Below are positions 14,521 through 22,970 of a stretch of 34,524 nt of DNA, in pieces. How positions within the stretch are numbered: position 1 is the first letter of the stretch; each line of letters starts with the position of its first letter. The notes below the pieces were generated by a model. It was not told the origin of the DNA. It made no database searches and saw only the letters and a list, made by a program, of their open reading frames with translations. A program made the translations under genes and the position numbers. Origin of the DNA: Planctomycetota bacterium (GTDB lineage Bacteria; Planctomycetota; UBA1135; GCA-002686595). Location of the stretch: NCBI GenBank assembly GCA_016220085.1, contig JACRIN010000066.1:1-34524 (forward strand). The letters are read 5' to 3'.

Positions 14521-17193
14521 ATGCTCCGAACGCTCACCCGTCGCCTCATCCCGCTGTTCGTCCCGCTGATCGTCGCCGCCGCGGCGCACGCCGGCGGCGC
14601 GACGATCTACGGCGACCCGACCGGGACCGTGTATCCGACGATCCAAGGTGCGATCGACGCGGCGCCCGAAGGCGCGGTGATCGTCACCGGCAAGGCGCCG
14701 TTCGCGGGCTTCGTCATCGACGGCAAGAGCGTGTCGCTCGCGACCGTCGACGAAGCCTTCGGCTCGACGATCTTCGGCACGATCACGATCCGCAATCTCA
14801 GCGCGTCGCAGCGCGTGTTGATCGACAACTACCACGTGTACTCCCAGACGCTCGCGCAGCCGGCGGTGTCGATCGAGAACTGCACGGGCGACGTGCGCAT
14901 CCAGGCGTCGTGGCTCCACGGCTTCGAATCGACGACGCCGGGCGCGGATGGCGGAACCGCGCTCGACTTGCTCGCGGCGACGCGCGTCACGCTGGTCGAC
15001 GGCTACCTCGATGGCGGCGAAGGCCAGGATCTGTGCGGAGGCCGAGGAGGAAACGGCGGCGACTCGGTCGTCTGCGTCCAGAGCCGTCTCGCGCTCTACG
15101 ACATGCACGTCAATCCGGGTTCCGGCGGCGACGGCTCCGTCGGAGGGGACGGTGGCGACGGCGGCGTTTCGACCGCAAGCCTCTGCATCGCGTACCGCAG
15201 CCACCTTTCGAGCTCCTCGGGCGGCGACGGATGCGGCGCGGCGCCGAACTTCGGTGGCGACGGCGGCAACGGTTGGACCATGGACGTCGTTTCGGAGCTG
15301 CGAGTGATGTCGACGCCGGTGACCGGCGGAAACGGAGGCCAGGGCTGGCCGCCGGAAAACGGCGGCGCGCCCGGCGTGAACTGCACGGGTCCTTTCACGA
15401 GCGGTTGGGGAGGCGGAGACCCCGTGTTCCGACCGGATCGTCGAGCGCTGGTGCTCTCGGCCGCTGCCATCCCGGGCGTCTGCTCGGGTGCGAGCCAAGA
15501 CGCGATCTACCTACCGTCCTCGACGACGCCGGCGTTCCTGCCTTCCGTGAGCGGGTTCCTCTTCCGACACCTCCCGATCTCGACCAAGGTGTCGTTCGCC
15601 CCTGCGTTCACGCTGCCGCTCGGCTCGGCGCACGTCCAAGTGCCGACGCCGCAGGTCGCGCCCGGCGCGAAGACCTGGGTGTTCCAGCTCCAGCCCTACG
15701 CGCTGAATCCAGCGTCCGGCGCGAGCTGGGGCCAGCCGCACCAGTTCCTGCTGCTCGACAACGCCGCGGGCAGCGACTGCAACGGCAACGGACTCGCGGA
15801 CGTGTTCGACGTGCTGCAAGGCGCGTCGATGGACCTGAACGGCGACACCGTCCCCGACGAGTGCCACGTCCCGACGATCTACCACGTCGACGCGGCCGCC
15901 GCGCCTGGCGGCGACGGTTCGCTCGCGGCTCCGTTCCAGACGCTCTTCGAGGGCTTCGCCGCGGCGACCACCGGCGACACGATCCTGGTCGAGGACGGCG
16001 TGTACACGGGCTCGGCGAATCGCGGGCTCGTCTTCAACGGTCGGGCGATGACGGTGAAGAGCCGCTTCGGGCCGGATCAAAGCGTGATCGACTGCCAAGG
16101 AACCGAGCGCGCGTTCCGATTCTCCGACGCGGAAACCGCGGCCGCTCGCGTCGAGGGGTTCACGATCCAGAACGGCCTGTCGCCGGTCGGCTCGAACGTG
16201 CCCGGCGGAGGCGGCATCGCGATCTCGGGCGCGTCCCCCACGATCGCGAACTGCATCTTCGAGGCGTGCAGCGTCGGCGACGAGACCAACCAACACGGCG
16301 CCGCGATCGGCACGTTCGGACTGCAGGGTTCGCCGCGGATCGAAGGCTGCACGATCAGGAACTGCGACAGCGGCGGCGCAGCGATCTGGCTCGCCAGCCA
16401 GTCGATCTCGACGCCGACGGTGGTGATCGGGACGACGTTCGAGAACAACGTCTCCGGGATCGGCAACGTGCCCCTGCACGTCGACAGCGCCGCGAGCACG
16501 GACGTCGTGCAGTGCCGGTTCCTCGGCAACCTGAGCGCGACCGCCAGCGCGATCGAGTTCGAGACCAACGGCGTTGCGCGGCTGCGCGTCGAAGGCTCGC
16601 TCTTCGCCGGCAACCAGAGTGCCCCGGCGATCCTCGCGTTCACCAGCGGTGCGCCGAGCTACGCGTTCAACTGCGAGCTCGACGAGTGCACGTTCGTCGA
16701 CAACTCCTGGGGCGCGCTCGAGATCGGTGGCGCGACGCACGCGCGGTTCGCCAACTCGATCGCGTGGGATCCGAGCGGTCCGGGCGCGGCGGCGCTGCGC
16801 ATGACGCACGCGAACGCGGTGCTCGAAATCGTCGGTTGCGACATCCAGTCCGGCGTCTCGGGCGTTCAGTGGAGCGCAGGAACGCTCGTGTGGGGCGCGG
16901 CGAACATCGCCGGCAACCCGCGCTTCGTCGACCTCGACGGGCCGGACAACGTGCTCGAGACCTACGACGACAACGTCTATCGACTGCAGGCGACGTCGCC
17001 GTGCCTCGACGCCGGCGCCAACACGTACGCGCCGCAGGATTGGGCCGACGTCGACGGCGACGGCGACACGGGCGAGGCCATTCCGCTCGACCTGAACGGC
17101 AAACCGCGCTTCAAGGACCTGCCGAGCGTCCCCGACACCGGCATCGGCTCGCCGCCGTTGATCGACATCGGTTGCTACGAACGGCAGGGCTGA
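14521..17193 (+). CDS. Secreted right-handed parallel beta-helix protein
   Basis: The product has 890 residues. The ATG at 14521 starts a clear signal peptide (basic LRTLTRR, hydrophobic stretch, AHA cleavage near 24). An early YPTIQGAIDAAPEGAVI segment is typical of pectate-lyase-like beta helices. Residues about 170-310 hold several Gly/Asp-rich stretches such as GGDGSVGGDGGDGG. A segment at 419-449 (DCNGNGLADVFDV, then DLNGDTVPDECH) matches the calcium-binding type-3-thrombospondin-like pairs common in planctomycete secreted proteins. A second beta-helix region with a DUF1565-like start (HVDAAAAPGGDGSLAAPFQT) runs to the end. I infer a surface or secreted polysaccharide-binding or adhesive protein. 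No catalytic residues are clear. Confidence 0.88.
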   Translation: MLRTLTRRLIPLFVPLIVAAAAHAGGATIYGDPTGTVYPTIQGAIDAAPEGAVIVTGKAPFAGFVIDGKSVSLATVDEAFGSTIFGTITIRNLSASQRVLIDNYHVYSQTLAQPAVSIENCTGDVRIQASWLHGFESTTPGADGGTALDLLAATRVTLVDGYLDGGEGQDLCGGRGGNGGDSVVCVQSRLALYDMHVNPGSGGDGSVGGDGGDGGVSTASLCIAYRSHLSSSSGGDGCGAAPNFGGDGGNGWTMDVVSELRVMSTPVTGGNGGQGWPPENGGAPGVNCTGPFTSGWGGGDPVFRPDRRALVLSAAAIPGVCSGASQDAIYLPSSTTPAFLPSVSGFLFRHLPISTKVSFAPAFTLPLGSAHVQVPTPQVAPGAKTWVFQLQPYALNPASGASWGQPHQFLLLDNAAGSDCNGNGLADVFDVLQGASMDLNGDTVPDECHVPTIYHVDAAAAPGGDGSLAAPFQTLFEGFAAATTGDTILVEDGVYTGSANRGLVFNGRAMTVKSRFGPDQSVIDCQGTERAFRFSDAETAAARVEGFTIQNGLSPVGSNVPGGGGIAISGASPTIANCIFEACSVGDETNQHGAAIGTFGLQGSPRIEGCTIRNCDSGGAAIWLASQSISTPTVVIGTTFENNVSGIGNVPLHVDSAASTDVVQCRFLGNLSATASAIEFETNGVARLRVEGSLFAGNQSAPAILAFTSGAPSYAFNCELDECTFVDNSWGALEIGGATHARFANSIAWDPSGPGAAALRMTHANAVLEIVGCDIQSGVSGVQWSAGTLVWGAANIAGNPRFVDLDGPDNVLETYDDNVYRLQATSPCLDAGANTYAPQDWADVDGDGDTGEAIPLDLNGKPRFKDLPSVPDTGIGSPPLIDIGCYERQG

Positions 17194-17211
17194 CGTCGCA
17201 CCGCGCCTGCA

Positions 17212-17775
17212 TCAACGCCGCGACGCGAGCCGCTCGAACACGTGCATCGGCACGCACTTGTAGGCGCTCTGCGCGAGCTCGCGGAAGCCGCACTTCGTCG
17301 CCACGCGGATCGAGGCGGCATTCGCGGGCTCGATGATGCAGACGGTGCGCGGATCGGCGAAGTTCGTGTCGCCCCAGGCCTGCGCCGCGCGCACCGCTTC
17401 GGTCGCGTAGCCCTTGCCGTGCGCGGCGCGCGCCAGCGCCCAACCGCACTCCGGCGTGCCGCGAAACACAGGCTCGATCTCGCGCAACTGCTCCGCGAAG
17501 CCGACCTCGCCGAGCAGCCGGCCCGAGTACCGATCGCACACGACCCAGTAGCCCCAACCGAGCGCCGACCAGTGGCCGATGTGCCGCAGGAAGCGCGCCC
17601 AGTTGTCCGCTTCGCTGAGCGGGTGGCCGCCGATGTAGCGCACGACCTCGGGGTCCTGCCACATCGCGACCGACGCTTCGAAATCGGCGAGCGTGCGTCC
17701 GCGCAGGATCAAGCGCTCGGTCTCGAGCACCGGCACCGGCGGCAAGTGCGCCGGGAGCTGCGGCGGTCGACTCAC
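17212..17775 (-). CDS. GNAT family N-acetyltransferase
   Basis: The product has 187 residues. The GTG start at 17775 overlaps the TGA of the upstream sigma gene (GTGA), implying translational coupling; upstream frame shows no acetyltransferase sequence. The fold begins with VLETERLILRGRTLADFE, typical of RimJ/RimL-like enzymes. The acetyl-CoA loop reads AAHGKGYATEAVRA, matching R/Q-x-x-G-x-G/A, and the C-terminal N-A-A-S-I-R-V-A-T-K-C-G-F motif is intact. Members acetylate N-termini or small amines using acetyl-CoA; the substrate here is unknown. Coupling to the ECF gene could mean co-regulation or action on that pathway, but this is inference. Confidence 0.9.
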   Translation of the reverse strand: MSRPPQLPAHLPPVPVLETERLILRGRTLADFEASVAMWQDPEVVRYIGGHPLSEADNWARFLRHIGHWSALGWGYWVVCDRYSGRLLGEVGFAEQLREIEPVFRGTPECGWALARAAHGKGYATEAVRAAQAWGDTNFADPRTVCIIEPANAASIRVATKCGFRELAQSAYKCVPMHVFERLASRR

Positions 17776-18395
17776 GCTTCGCCGCCCGGCCGAACGAAGC
17801 GCGCGAGGCGAGCGAGCGCGCGCGACAGCAGCATGCGCGAATTCGCCTCGCTGATCTCGAGCCGCTTCGCAATCTCCGCGTGCGAGAGGTGCTCGACGTG
17901 GTGGAGCGCGATCACCTCGCGATAGTTCTCCGGGAGCTTCGCGAACGCGTCCTCGAACGCCGCGAGTTCCTCGCGCCACGCGATCACGCGGCTCGGCGTC
18001 GCGCCGCGGCTCTCGGAGTCCGCGTGCGGGAGCTCGGCGGGCTCGACCGCGCGATCCTCGGCGCGCACGTCGCGCCGATCCGCGGTGTAGTAGCGACGCC
18101 GGTTCATCATCTTCATCACCGCGGCGCGGTAGAGCCACTGCTTGAACTCGGCTTCGCTGCGGTAGGTCAGGCGCCCGCTCTTCAGGCTCTCCAGCACTTC
18201 GCGACAGACCGACTGCGCGAGGTCCGACGCGGATTCCTTCGCGCGCACGAGCTCGCCGGCGTTGCGCGCGACGTAGGCGCGGATGTCCGGCAAGTAGCGT
18301 TCGAGCAGAGCTTCGATCGCGTGCGCGGCGCCGGCGTCGCCCGTCGAGGCGGCCTGCACCCAATGTCGGGGGTCGTCTCTGGGGTCTCTGGCCAT
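17772..18395 (-). CDS. ECF-type RNA polymerase sigma factor
   Basis: The product has 207 residues from the ATG at 18395. Region 2 includes ASDLAQSVCREVLES (56-70) and FKQWLYRAAVMKMMNRRRYY (84-103). Region 4 is at about 149-200, with LPENYREVIALHHVEHLSHA leading into the helix-turn-helix AEIAKRLEISEANSRMLLSR. The length fits planctomycete ECF factors. No anti-sigma gene is adjacent. Instead a Ser/Thr kinase gene diverges 176 bases away; ECF/kinase pairing is known in Planctomycetes, where kinase signalling is proposed to control the sigma factor. The downstream GNAT gene is coupled through GTGA. Confidence 0.93.
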   Translation of the reverse strand: MARDPRDDPRHWVQAASTGDAGAAHAIEALLERYLPDIRAYVARNAGELVRAKESASDLAQSVCREVLESLKSGRLTYRSEAEFKQWLYRAAVMKMMNRRRYYTADRRDVRAEDRAVEPAELPHADSESRGATPSRVIAWREELAAFEDAFAKLPENYREVIALHHVEHLSHAEIAKRLEISEANSRMLLSRALARLARFVRPGGEA

Positions 18396-18571
18396 CGCGA
18401 GCGTCTCGATTCTAGCCGCCGCGGTTCGTGCGTTGCGTTGCACCCCGAGCGGGTTTCCGTACGGCGTCGGGCCGCGAGCTCCCGACCGCCAGGTCAGCCA
18501 CGTCAGGCGGCGCCGGGCTCGTCGCGCACGCGCCGCGTGGCGAAAGTCGACCGACTCGGTACCCTCGCCCC

Positions 18572-21500
18572 ATGCCCGAACCCGATCCGAACGAGCCCGA
18601 CTTCGACCCGATCGAGGAGCGGCTCGCCGAGTACCTCGCGGCAACGGAGGACGAGCGTCCGCCGCTGCTCGCGCGCCTCGCGGCCGAGCAGCCGGAAGCA
18701 GCGAAGGAGCTCGAGCGCCGGCTCGCCGGCCTGCGCGCGATCGGGATGATTGCCGACTCGAACGTCGCCGGGCCGAACTTCGCCGGCGTGCCCGAACGCC
18801 TCGGGGACTTTCGGCTGATCGAAAAGCTCGGCGGCGGCGGCATGGGCGTCGTCTATCGCGCGGAGCAGTCGTCGCTCGGCCGCGAGGTCGCGCTGAAGCT
18901 CGTTCGGCCCGAGCACCTGTTCTTCCCCGGCGCGCGCGAGCGCTTCCGGCGCGAGGTCGAGGCGGTCGCGCGGCTCAAGCACCCCGGCATCGTGCCGGTG
19001 TACACGGTCGGCGAGGAGCACGGGCTCCCCTACTTCGCGATGGAGCGCATCGAGGGCGCGACGCTCGCCGACGTGCTCTCCGAACTCTCGGGGCGTGCGA
19101 GCGAATCGCTCACCGGCGCGGACTTCGCGCGAGCGCTCGGCACGCGCGGCAAGCTCGCGCCGGCCGATCTCGACGCGACCGCGTTCGAGCGCGGCTGGCT
19201 GGAGCTCGTCGTCGGGCTCGCCGCGGAGATCGCCGATGCGCTCGACCACGCGCACGCGCACGGCATCCTGCACCGCGACGTCAAGCCGTCGAACGTCGCG
19301 ATGACGCGCGGCGGGCGCGCGATGCTGCTCGACTTCGGCTTGACGAGCTCCGCGGAGGCCGACCGCATCACCCGCTCGGGAACGCAAGTCGGCACGCTGT
19401 ACTACATGTCGCCCGAGCAAGTCTCCGGCGACGCGCTCGACGCGCGCACCGACGTCTATTCGCTCGGCGCGACGCTCTACGAGCTCCTCGCGCTGCGCGT
19501 GCCGTTCCAGGCCGAGAACCGCGTCAAGACCGAGGACGCGATCCGCGCGGGCGGCGCGTTGCCCGCCGTGCGCTTCAACCGGCGCGTCCCCGCGGACCTC
19601 GACGTCGTACTCGCGAAGGCGATGGCGCTCGCGCCTCGCGACCGCTACACGAGCGCGGCAGCGTTCGCGCGCGATCTGCGCAACGTGCTCGAGCGCCGTC
19701 CGATCGAGGCGCGGCCGCCCGGGCCCTGGCTGCGGCTCATGCGCTTCGTGCAACGCGATCCGACGCTCGCGTCGGCGCTCGCGCTCGGCGTCTTGCTGTT
19801 CGTCGGCGCGCCGAGCGCGCTGCTCGTCCAAGCGCGCGAGCACGGCCGCGACGTCGAGGATCGGCTCGCGCTCGAGCAGAAGCTGCGCGCCGACGCCGAT
19901 CGCGCGACCGCGAACGCCGTCGAGCAGGTGCGTCGGCACCAACAGGTCACCGAACTCCTGATGTCGATCTTCGAGTCCGCGGACCCGGACAAGACGCACG
20001 GCGTCGAGATCACCGCGCGCGAGCTGCTCGACCGCGGCATCGAGCAGGTGCGCGGCAGGTTGAGCGAGCAACCGGCGACGCGCGCGTCGCTCTTGTTCGT
20101 GCTCGGAGGCGTCTACAAGCAGCTCAGCCTGCTCGAGCGCGCCGCGGAGCTCGAAGGGGAGGGCTACGAGGCGATCCGCGAGCGCACCGATCTGTCACCG
20201 AGCGACACCGCCGAGCCGATCTCCAACTACGCGAACACGCTGCAGATGCTCGGGCAGGTCGAGCGCGCCCGCGAGTTGTTCGAACTCTCGGTCGAGCAAG
20301 CGACGCGCGCATTCGGCGCCGACGACGCGCGGACGCTGAAGATGCGCGCCAGTCTCGCGCGGGCCTTCGTCGACCTCGGTCGCCACGCGGAAGCCGCCGC
20401 GGCGTTCGCCGAGATCGTGCCGAAGCTGCGCGCGGCGAACGCCGAGCCGCTGGTCCTCGCGCAGGCGCTGTCGCAAGCGGCGACGTTGGACCTGCAGTGC
20501 GTGCAGCGCAGGCTCGCGAAGGACCCGAAGGCCGCGCTCGCGAGCGCGGAGCAAGGCCTGCGCGAGGCGGACGAGCTGTATCGGCGGACGACCGACACGC
20601 CGACGATGGCGTCCGCGGGCAATGCGCTCTCGCTCGGACTGACGCTGAAGCTGCAAGGCAAGCTCGACGAAGCGGAGCCGATGTATCGGCGCGCGCTCGA
20701 GCACTTCGAACGCGCCACGGGCCCATCGTCGATGCACGTCGGCAGCGTGCTCACCAACCTCGCGGGCTTGCTCGACGCGCGCGGCAAGAGCGGCGATGGA
20801 GTTCCGCTGCTCGAGCGCGCCGTCGCGATCTTCCTCGAGACGCTCCCGCCGGGCCACGAGAGCACCGTGCTCGTCCAAGGCAACCTCGCGAACACCCGCA
20901 TCCGCGCGGGCGACGGCGCGAACGCGTGGTTCGAGCTCCGCCGCGTGCTCCCCGATCAGGAGCGCGTGTTCGGGCGCGTCTCGCCGATCGTCGGCAGCAC
21001 GCATTGGGCGCTCGCCGGCCTCGCGCGCGACTTCGCGGACGTCGCGACGGCGCGCGCGCATCTCGAGGCCGCGTTCGCGATCGATGCGGCGCTCTACGGC
21101 GAGGCTTCCGACGACGCGCTCGCGCTGCGGCTCGACCTCGCCGACGCGAGCCTCGCGCTGAAGGACGTCGAGCGCGCGCAAGCGGAGCTCGAGGCCGTCC
21201 GCGGACTGCTCGGCGACGCCGAGCCGGGCACGAAGACCGCGCAGCGCCTCGCGCCGCTCTCCGCCTCGATCGCGCTCGTCGCGGGCGACGCCGAGGCTGC
21301 GCTCGCCGAGTCGCGCGCCGCGCTCGCGACCGCGGTCGACCCGGTGCTCCGGCTGAAGCTCGAACACGTGCTCGGGCTCGCGCTGCTCGCCGCGCGCGAC
21401 TTCGAGGGCGCGCGCGAGCAGTTGGCGACCGGCGTTTCCGGCCACGGGCAGCGCGTCGGTGACGAGCTCCTGTGCCGCCGCTGCGCCGCGTCGCTGCTCA

Positions 21501-21577
21501 CCGCGCTCGAAGGCGCGGGCCGCTCGGATGAAGCCCGCGAACTCGCCGCGCGGATCGAGTGCGCGTTCGGCCGCTGA
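18572..21577 (+). CDS. Transmembrane Ser/Thr protein kinase with C-terminal TPR domain
   Basis: The product has 1001 residues. The ATG at 18572 precedes an acidic N-terminal helix region (1-75). The kinase domain spans about 80-375: glycine loop GGGGMGVVY (87-95), VALK with Lys109, HRDVKPSN (234-241), DFG (254-256) and SPEQ (280-283). All catalytic residues are present. One transmembrane helix is predicted at about 399-420. The remaining 570 residues are helical TPR repeats, for example LVLAQALSQAATLDLQ and KLDEAEPMYRRALEHFERAT. The TPR part lies beyond the membrane helix and may sense extracytoplasmic partners or bind cell-envelope proteins. The divergent ECF gene is a likely target or partner. 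Confidence 0.94.
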   Translation: MPEPDPNEPDFDPIEERLAEYLAATEDERPPLLARLAAEQPEAAKELERRLAGLRAIGMIADSNVAGPNFAGVPERLGDFRLIEKLGGGGMGVVYRAEQSSLGREVALKLVRPEHLFFPGARERFRREVEAVARLKHPGIVPVYTVGEEHGLPYFAMERIEGATLADVLSELSGRASESLTGADFARALGTRGKLAPADLDATAFERGWLELVVGLAAEIADALDHAHAHGILHRDVKPSNVAMTRGGRAMLLDFGLTSSAEADRITRSGTQVGTLYYMSPEQVSGDALDARTDVYSLGATLYELLALRVPFQAENRVKTEDAIRAGGALPAVRFNRRVPADLDVVLAKAMALAPRDRYTSAAAFARDLRNVLERRPIEARPPGPWLRLMRFVQRDPTLASALALGVLLFVGAPSALLVQAREHGRDVEDRLALEQKLRADADRATANAVEQVRRHQQVTELLMSIFESADPDKTHGVEITARELLDRGIEQVRGRLSEQPATRASLLFVLGGVYKQLSLLERAAELEGEGYEAIRERTDLSPSDTAEPISNYANTLQMLGQVERARELFELSVEQATRAFGADDARTLKMRASLARAFVDLGRHAEAAAAFAEIVPKLRAANAEPLVLAQALSQAATLDLQCVQRRLAKDPKAALASAEQGLREADELYRRTTDTPTMASAGNALSLGLTLKLQGKLDEAEPMYRRALEHFERATGPSSMHVGSVLTNLAGLLDARGKSGDGVPLLERAVAIFLETLPPGHESTVLVQGNLANTRIRAGDGANAWFELRRVLPDQERVFGRVSPIVGSTHWALAGLARDFADVATARAHLEAAFAIDAALYGEASDDALALRLDLADASLALKDVERAQAELEAVRGLLGDAEPGTKTAQRLAPLSASIALVAGDAEAALAESRAALATAVDPVLRLKLEHVLGLALLAARDFEGAREQLATGVSGHGQRVGDELLCRRCAASLLTALEGAGRSDEARELAARIECAFGR

Positions 21578-21744
21578 CGCGACTCAGAGTCCGTGAAAGC
21601 ACCCGCGCGTCGGCCCGAGAACGTGCGGAGACGTGTCCTTCAAGGCGAAGCGACGACGCGACTTCTTGAGGTCATGGAGGAGCGCCGAGACAGCAGCGCG
21701 CGTCCCGGCGCGTCCGAAGCCGGCGTGGATTCCCCGACAGACGC

Positions 21745-22179
21745 TCAACGCGAAGTCAGATCGCGGTCGAGCCCCTCGCCGCCGACCGCGTCGTCGCGGC
21801 CGAGCGAGAAGACGCGGAACCCGGAGTCCCGCGGCTCCAAGCGGAACGTGCGCCCCCACGAGTCGACGAAGAGTCCGTCGTACGCCTCGATCCCGAACCA
21901 CTCGTTCGCGTCGGCGCCGCGCAGCGCGTCGATCGACGCCGGGAGCTCGCCGCGCTTGGTCCGGTACGCGTCGACCGCCTTCAGCAGCCGCGCGATCTTC
22001 TTCTCGTCCTCGTACTGCGCTTGCTCGATCGCGGACTGCTCGCGCGAGTCGAGCTCGAACTCGCGAAACAGCAGCGTCGCGGAAACCACGCTCGCGACCA
22101 ACAGCACCAGCGTGACGACGATGAACAGCACGAACTTGCGCTGCGACGACTGCTCGAGCGTCCGCACCGAACCGCTCAT
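21745..22179 (-). CDS. GspG-like membrane protein lacking a prepilin leader
   Basis: The product has 144 residues. The ATG at 22179 overlaps the upstream receptor gene's TGA (ATGA). A single transmembrane helix at about 15-37 is followed by an acidic helix and, from about 55, a domain resembling the type II secretion major pseudopilin GspG. Visible features are AYRTKRGELPASIDAL (71-86), D-S-W-G (106-109, usual D-P-W-G), and the end SLGRDDAVGGEGLDRDL (125-141), which matches the calcium-binding C-terminus. The prepilin peptidase motif (G-F-T-L-I/L-E) is absent, so it is probably a permanently anchored protein and not an assembled pseudopilin. Confidence 0.8.
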   Translation of the reverse strand: MSGSVRTLEQSSQRKFVLFIVVTLVLLVASVVSATLLFREFELDSREQSAIEQAQYEDEKKIARLLKAVDAYRTKRGELPASIDALRGADANEWFGIEAYDGLFVDSWGRTFRLEPRDSGFRVFSLGRDDAVGGEGLDRDLTSR

Positions 22180-22928
22180 CGCGCGTCCTCGATCAAGCGC
22201 GCCGCGTAATCGATGCCGTCGGGCGTGCGCGAACCGTGCCACGACAGGTACTCGCCGTCGGCGATCCGGATGCGGTCGCGAACGATGCCGGACTCGCGCG
22301 CGAGCTCGTCGGCGTGCTCCGGCTTGAACGGGAACGGTTCGGTGCAGAGCAGGACGAGCTCCGGATCCGCCGCGCCGAGCGCCGCGGGCTCGATCGCCGG
22401 ATAGCGACTGCGCGCGTCGCCGAGGACGTTGACGCCGCCGGCGAGCTCCAGCATGCGGCTCGCGAACGTGTCGCGCGAAACGCTCATCCAGGGCTTGCGC
22501 CAGATCAGGTACGCGAAGCGCACCGGCCGCGCGTCGAGCGCCGCCTTCCGCACGCGCCCCGCGCGCCGCTCGATGTCGACCGCGATCGCCTCCGCCGGCT
22601 CGCGCGCGTCGAGCGCGGCTCCGATCGAGCGCACCATCTCCGCGGTCTCGGCGAGCGTGCGCGGCAGCGAGCTCGCGATCGACACCCCCGCCGCCTGCAA
22701 CGCGCTCGCGTCCTCGAGCCGATTCTCCTCGTCGTTCATCAAGACGACGTCGGGCGCGAGCTCGACGATGCGCGCGACGTTCGGGTTCTTCGTGCCGCCG
22801 ACCTTCTCGACCGCGTCGACCTCGGGCTTCGGGTGCACGCACCAATCGGTGATGCCGACGAGCTCACGTCCGCGGCCGAGCGCGAACACGAGCTCGGTCA
22901 AGCTCGGACACAACGACACGATGCGCAT
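22176..22928 (-). CDS. BtuF-like helical-backbone metal/corrinoid receptor without signal peptide
   Basis: The product has 250 residues from the ATG at 22928. It begins directly with RIVSLCPSLTELVFALG, the usual first strand and helix of the BtuF/FhuD-type periplasmic-binding fold. It has GITDWCVHPKPE, VGGTKNPNVARIVELAPDVV, and SWHGSRTPDGIDYAARLI near the end. Exported members have a signal peptide before this strand; this one does not. Family members bind vitamin B12, haem or siderophores. No permease or ATPase genes are in the window, so transport is doubtful and a cytoplasmic corrinoid-binding role is possible. The gene is coupled to the GspG-like gene by ATGA. Confidence 0.85.
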   Translation of the reverse strand: MRIVSLCPSLTELVFALGRGRELVGITDWCVHPKPEVDAVEKVGGTKNPNVARIVELAPDVVLMNDEENRLEDASALQAAGVSIASSLPRTLAETAEMVRSIGAALDAREPAEAIAVDIERRAGRVRKAALDARPVRFAYLIWRKPWMSVSRDTFASRMLELAGGVNVLGDARSRYPAIEPAALGAADPELVLLCTEPFPFKPEHADELARESGIVRDRIRIADGEYLSWHGSRTPDGIDYAARLIEDAR

Positions 22929-22970
22929 CCACGCATGATGAACGTCGCGCGCCGTCCGGGCAACCGCGGT

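Noticed and set aside
18503..20071. Minus-strand frame of 522 codons
   Set aside because: It is antisense to the kinase domain, where all catalytic motifs are in the plus-strand frame.
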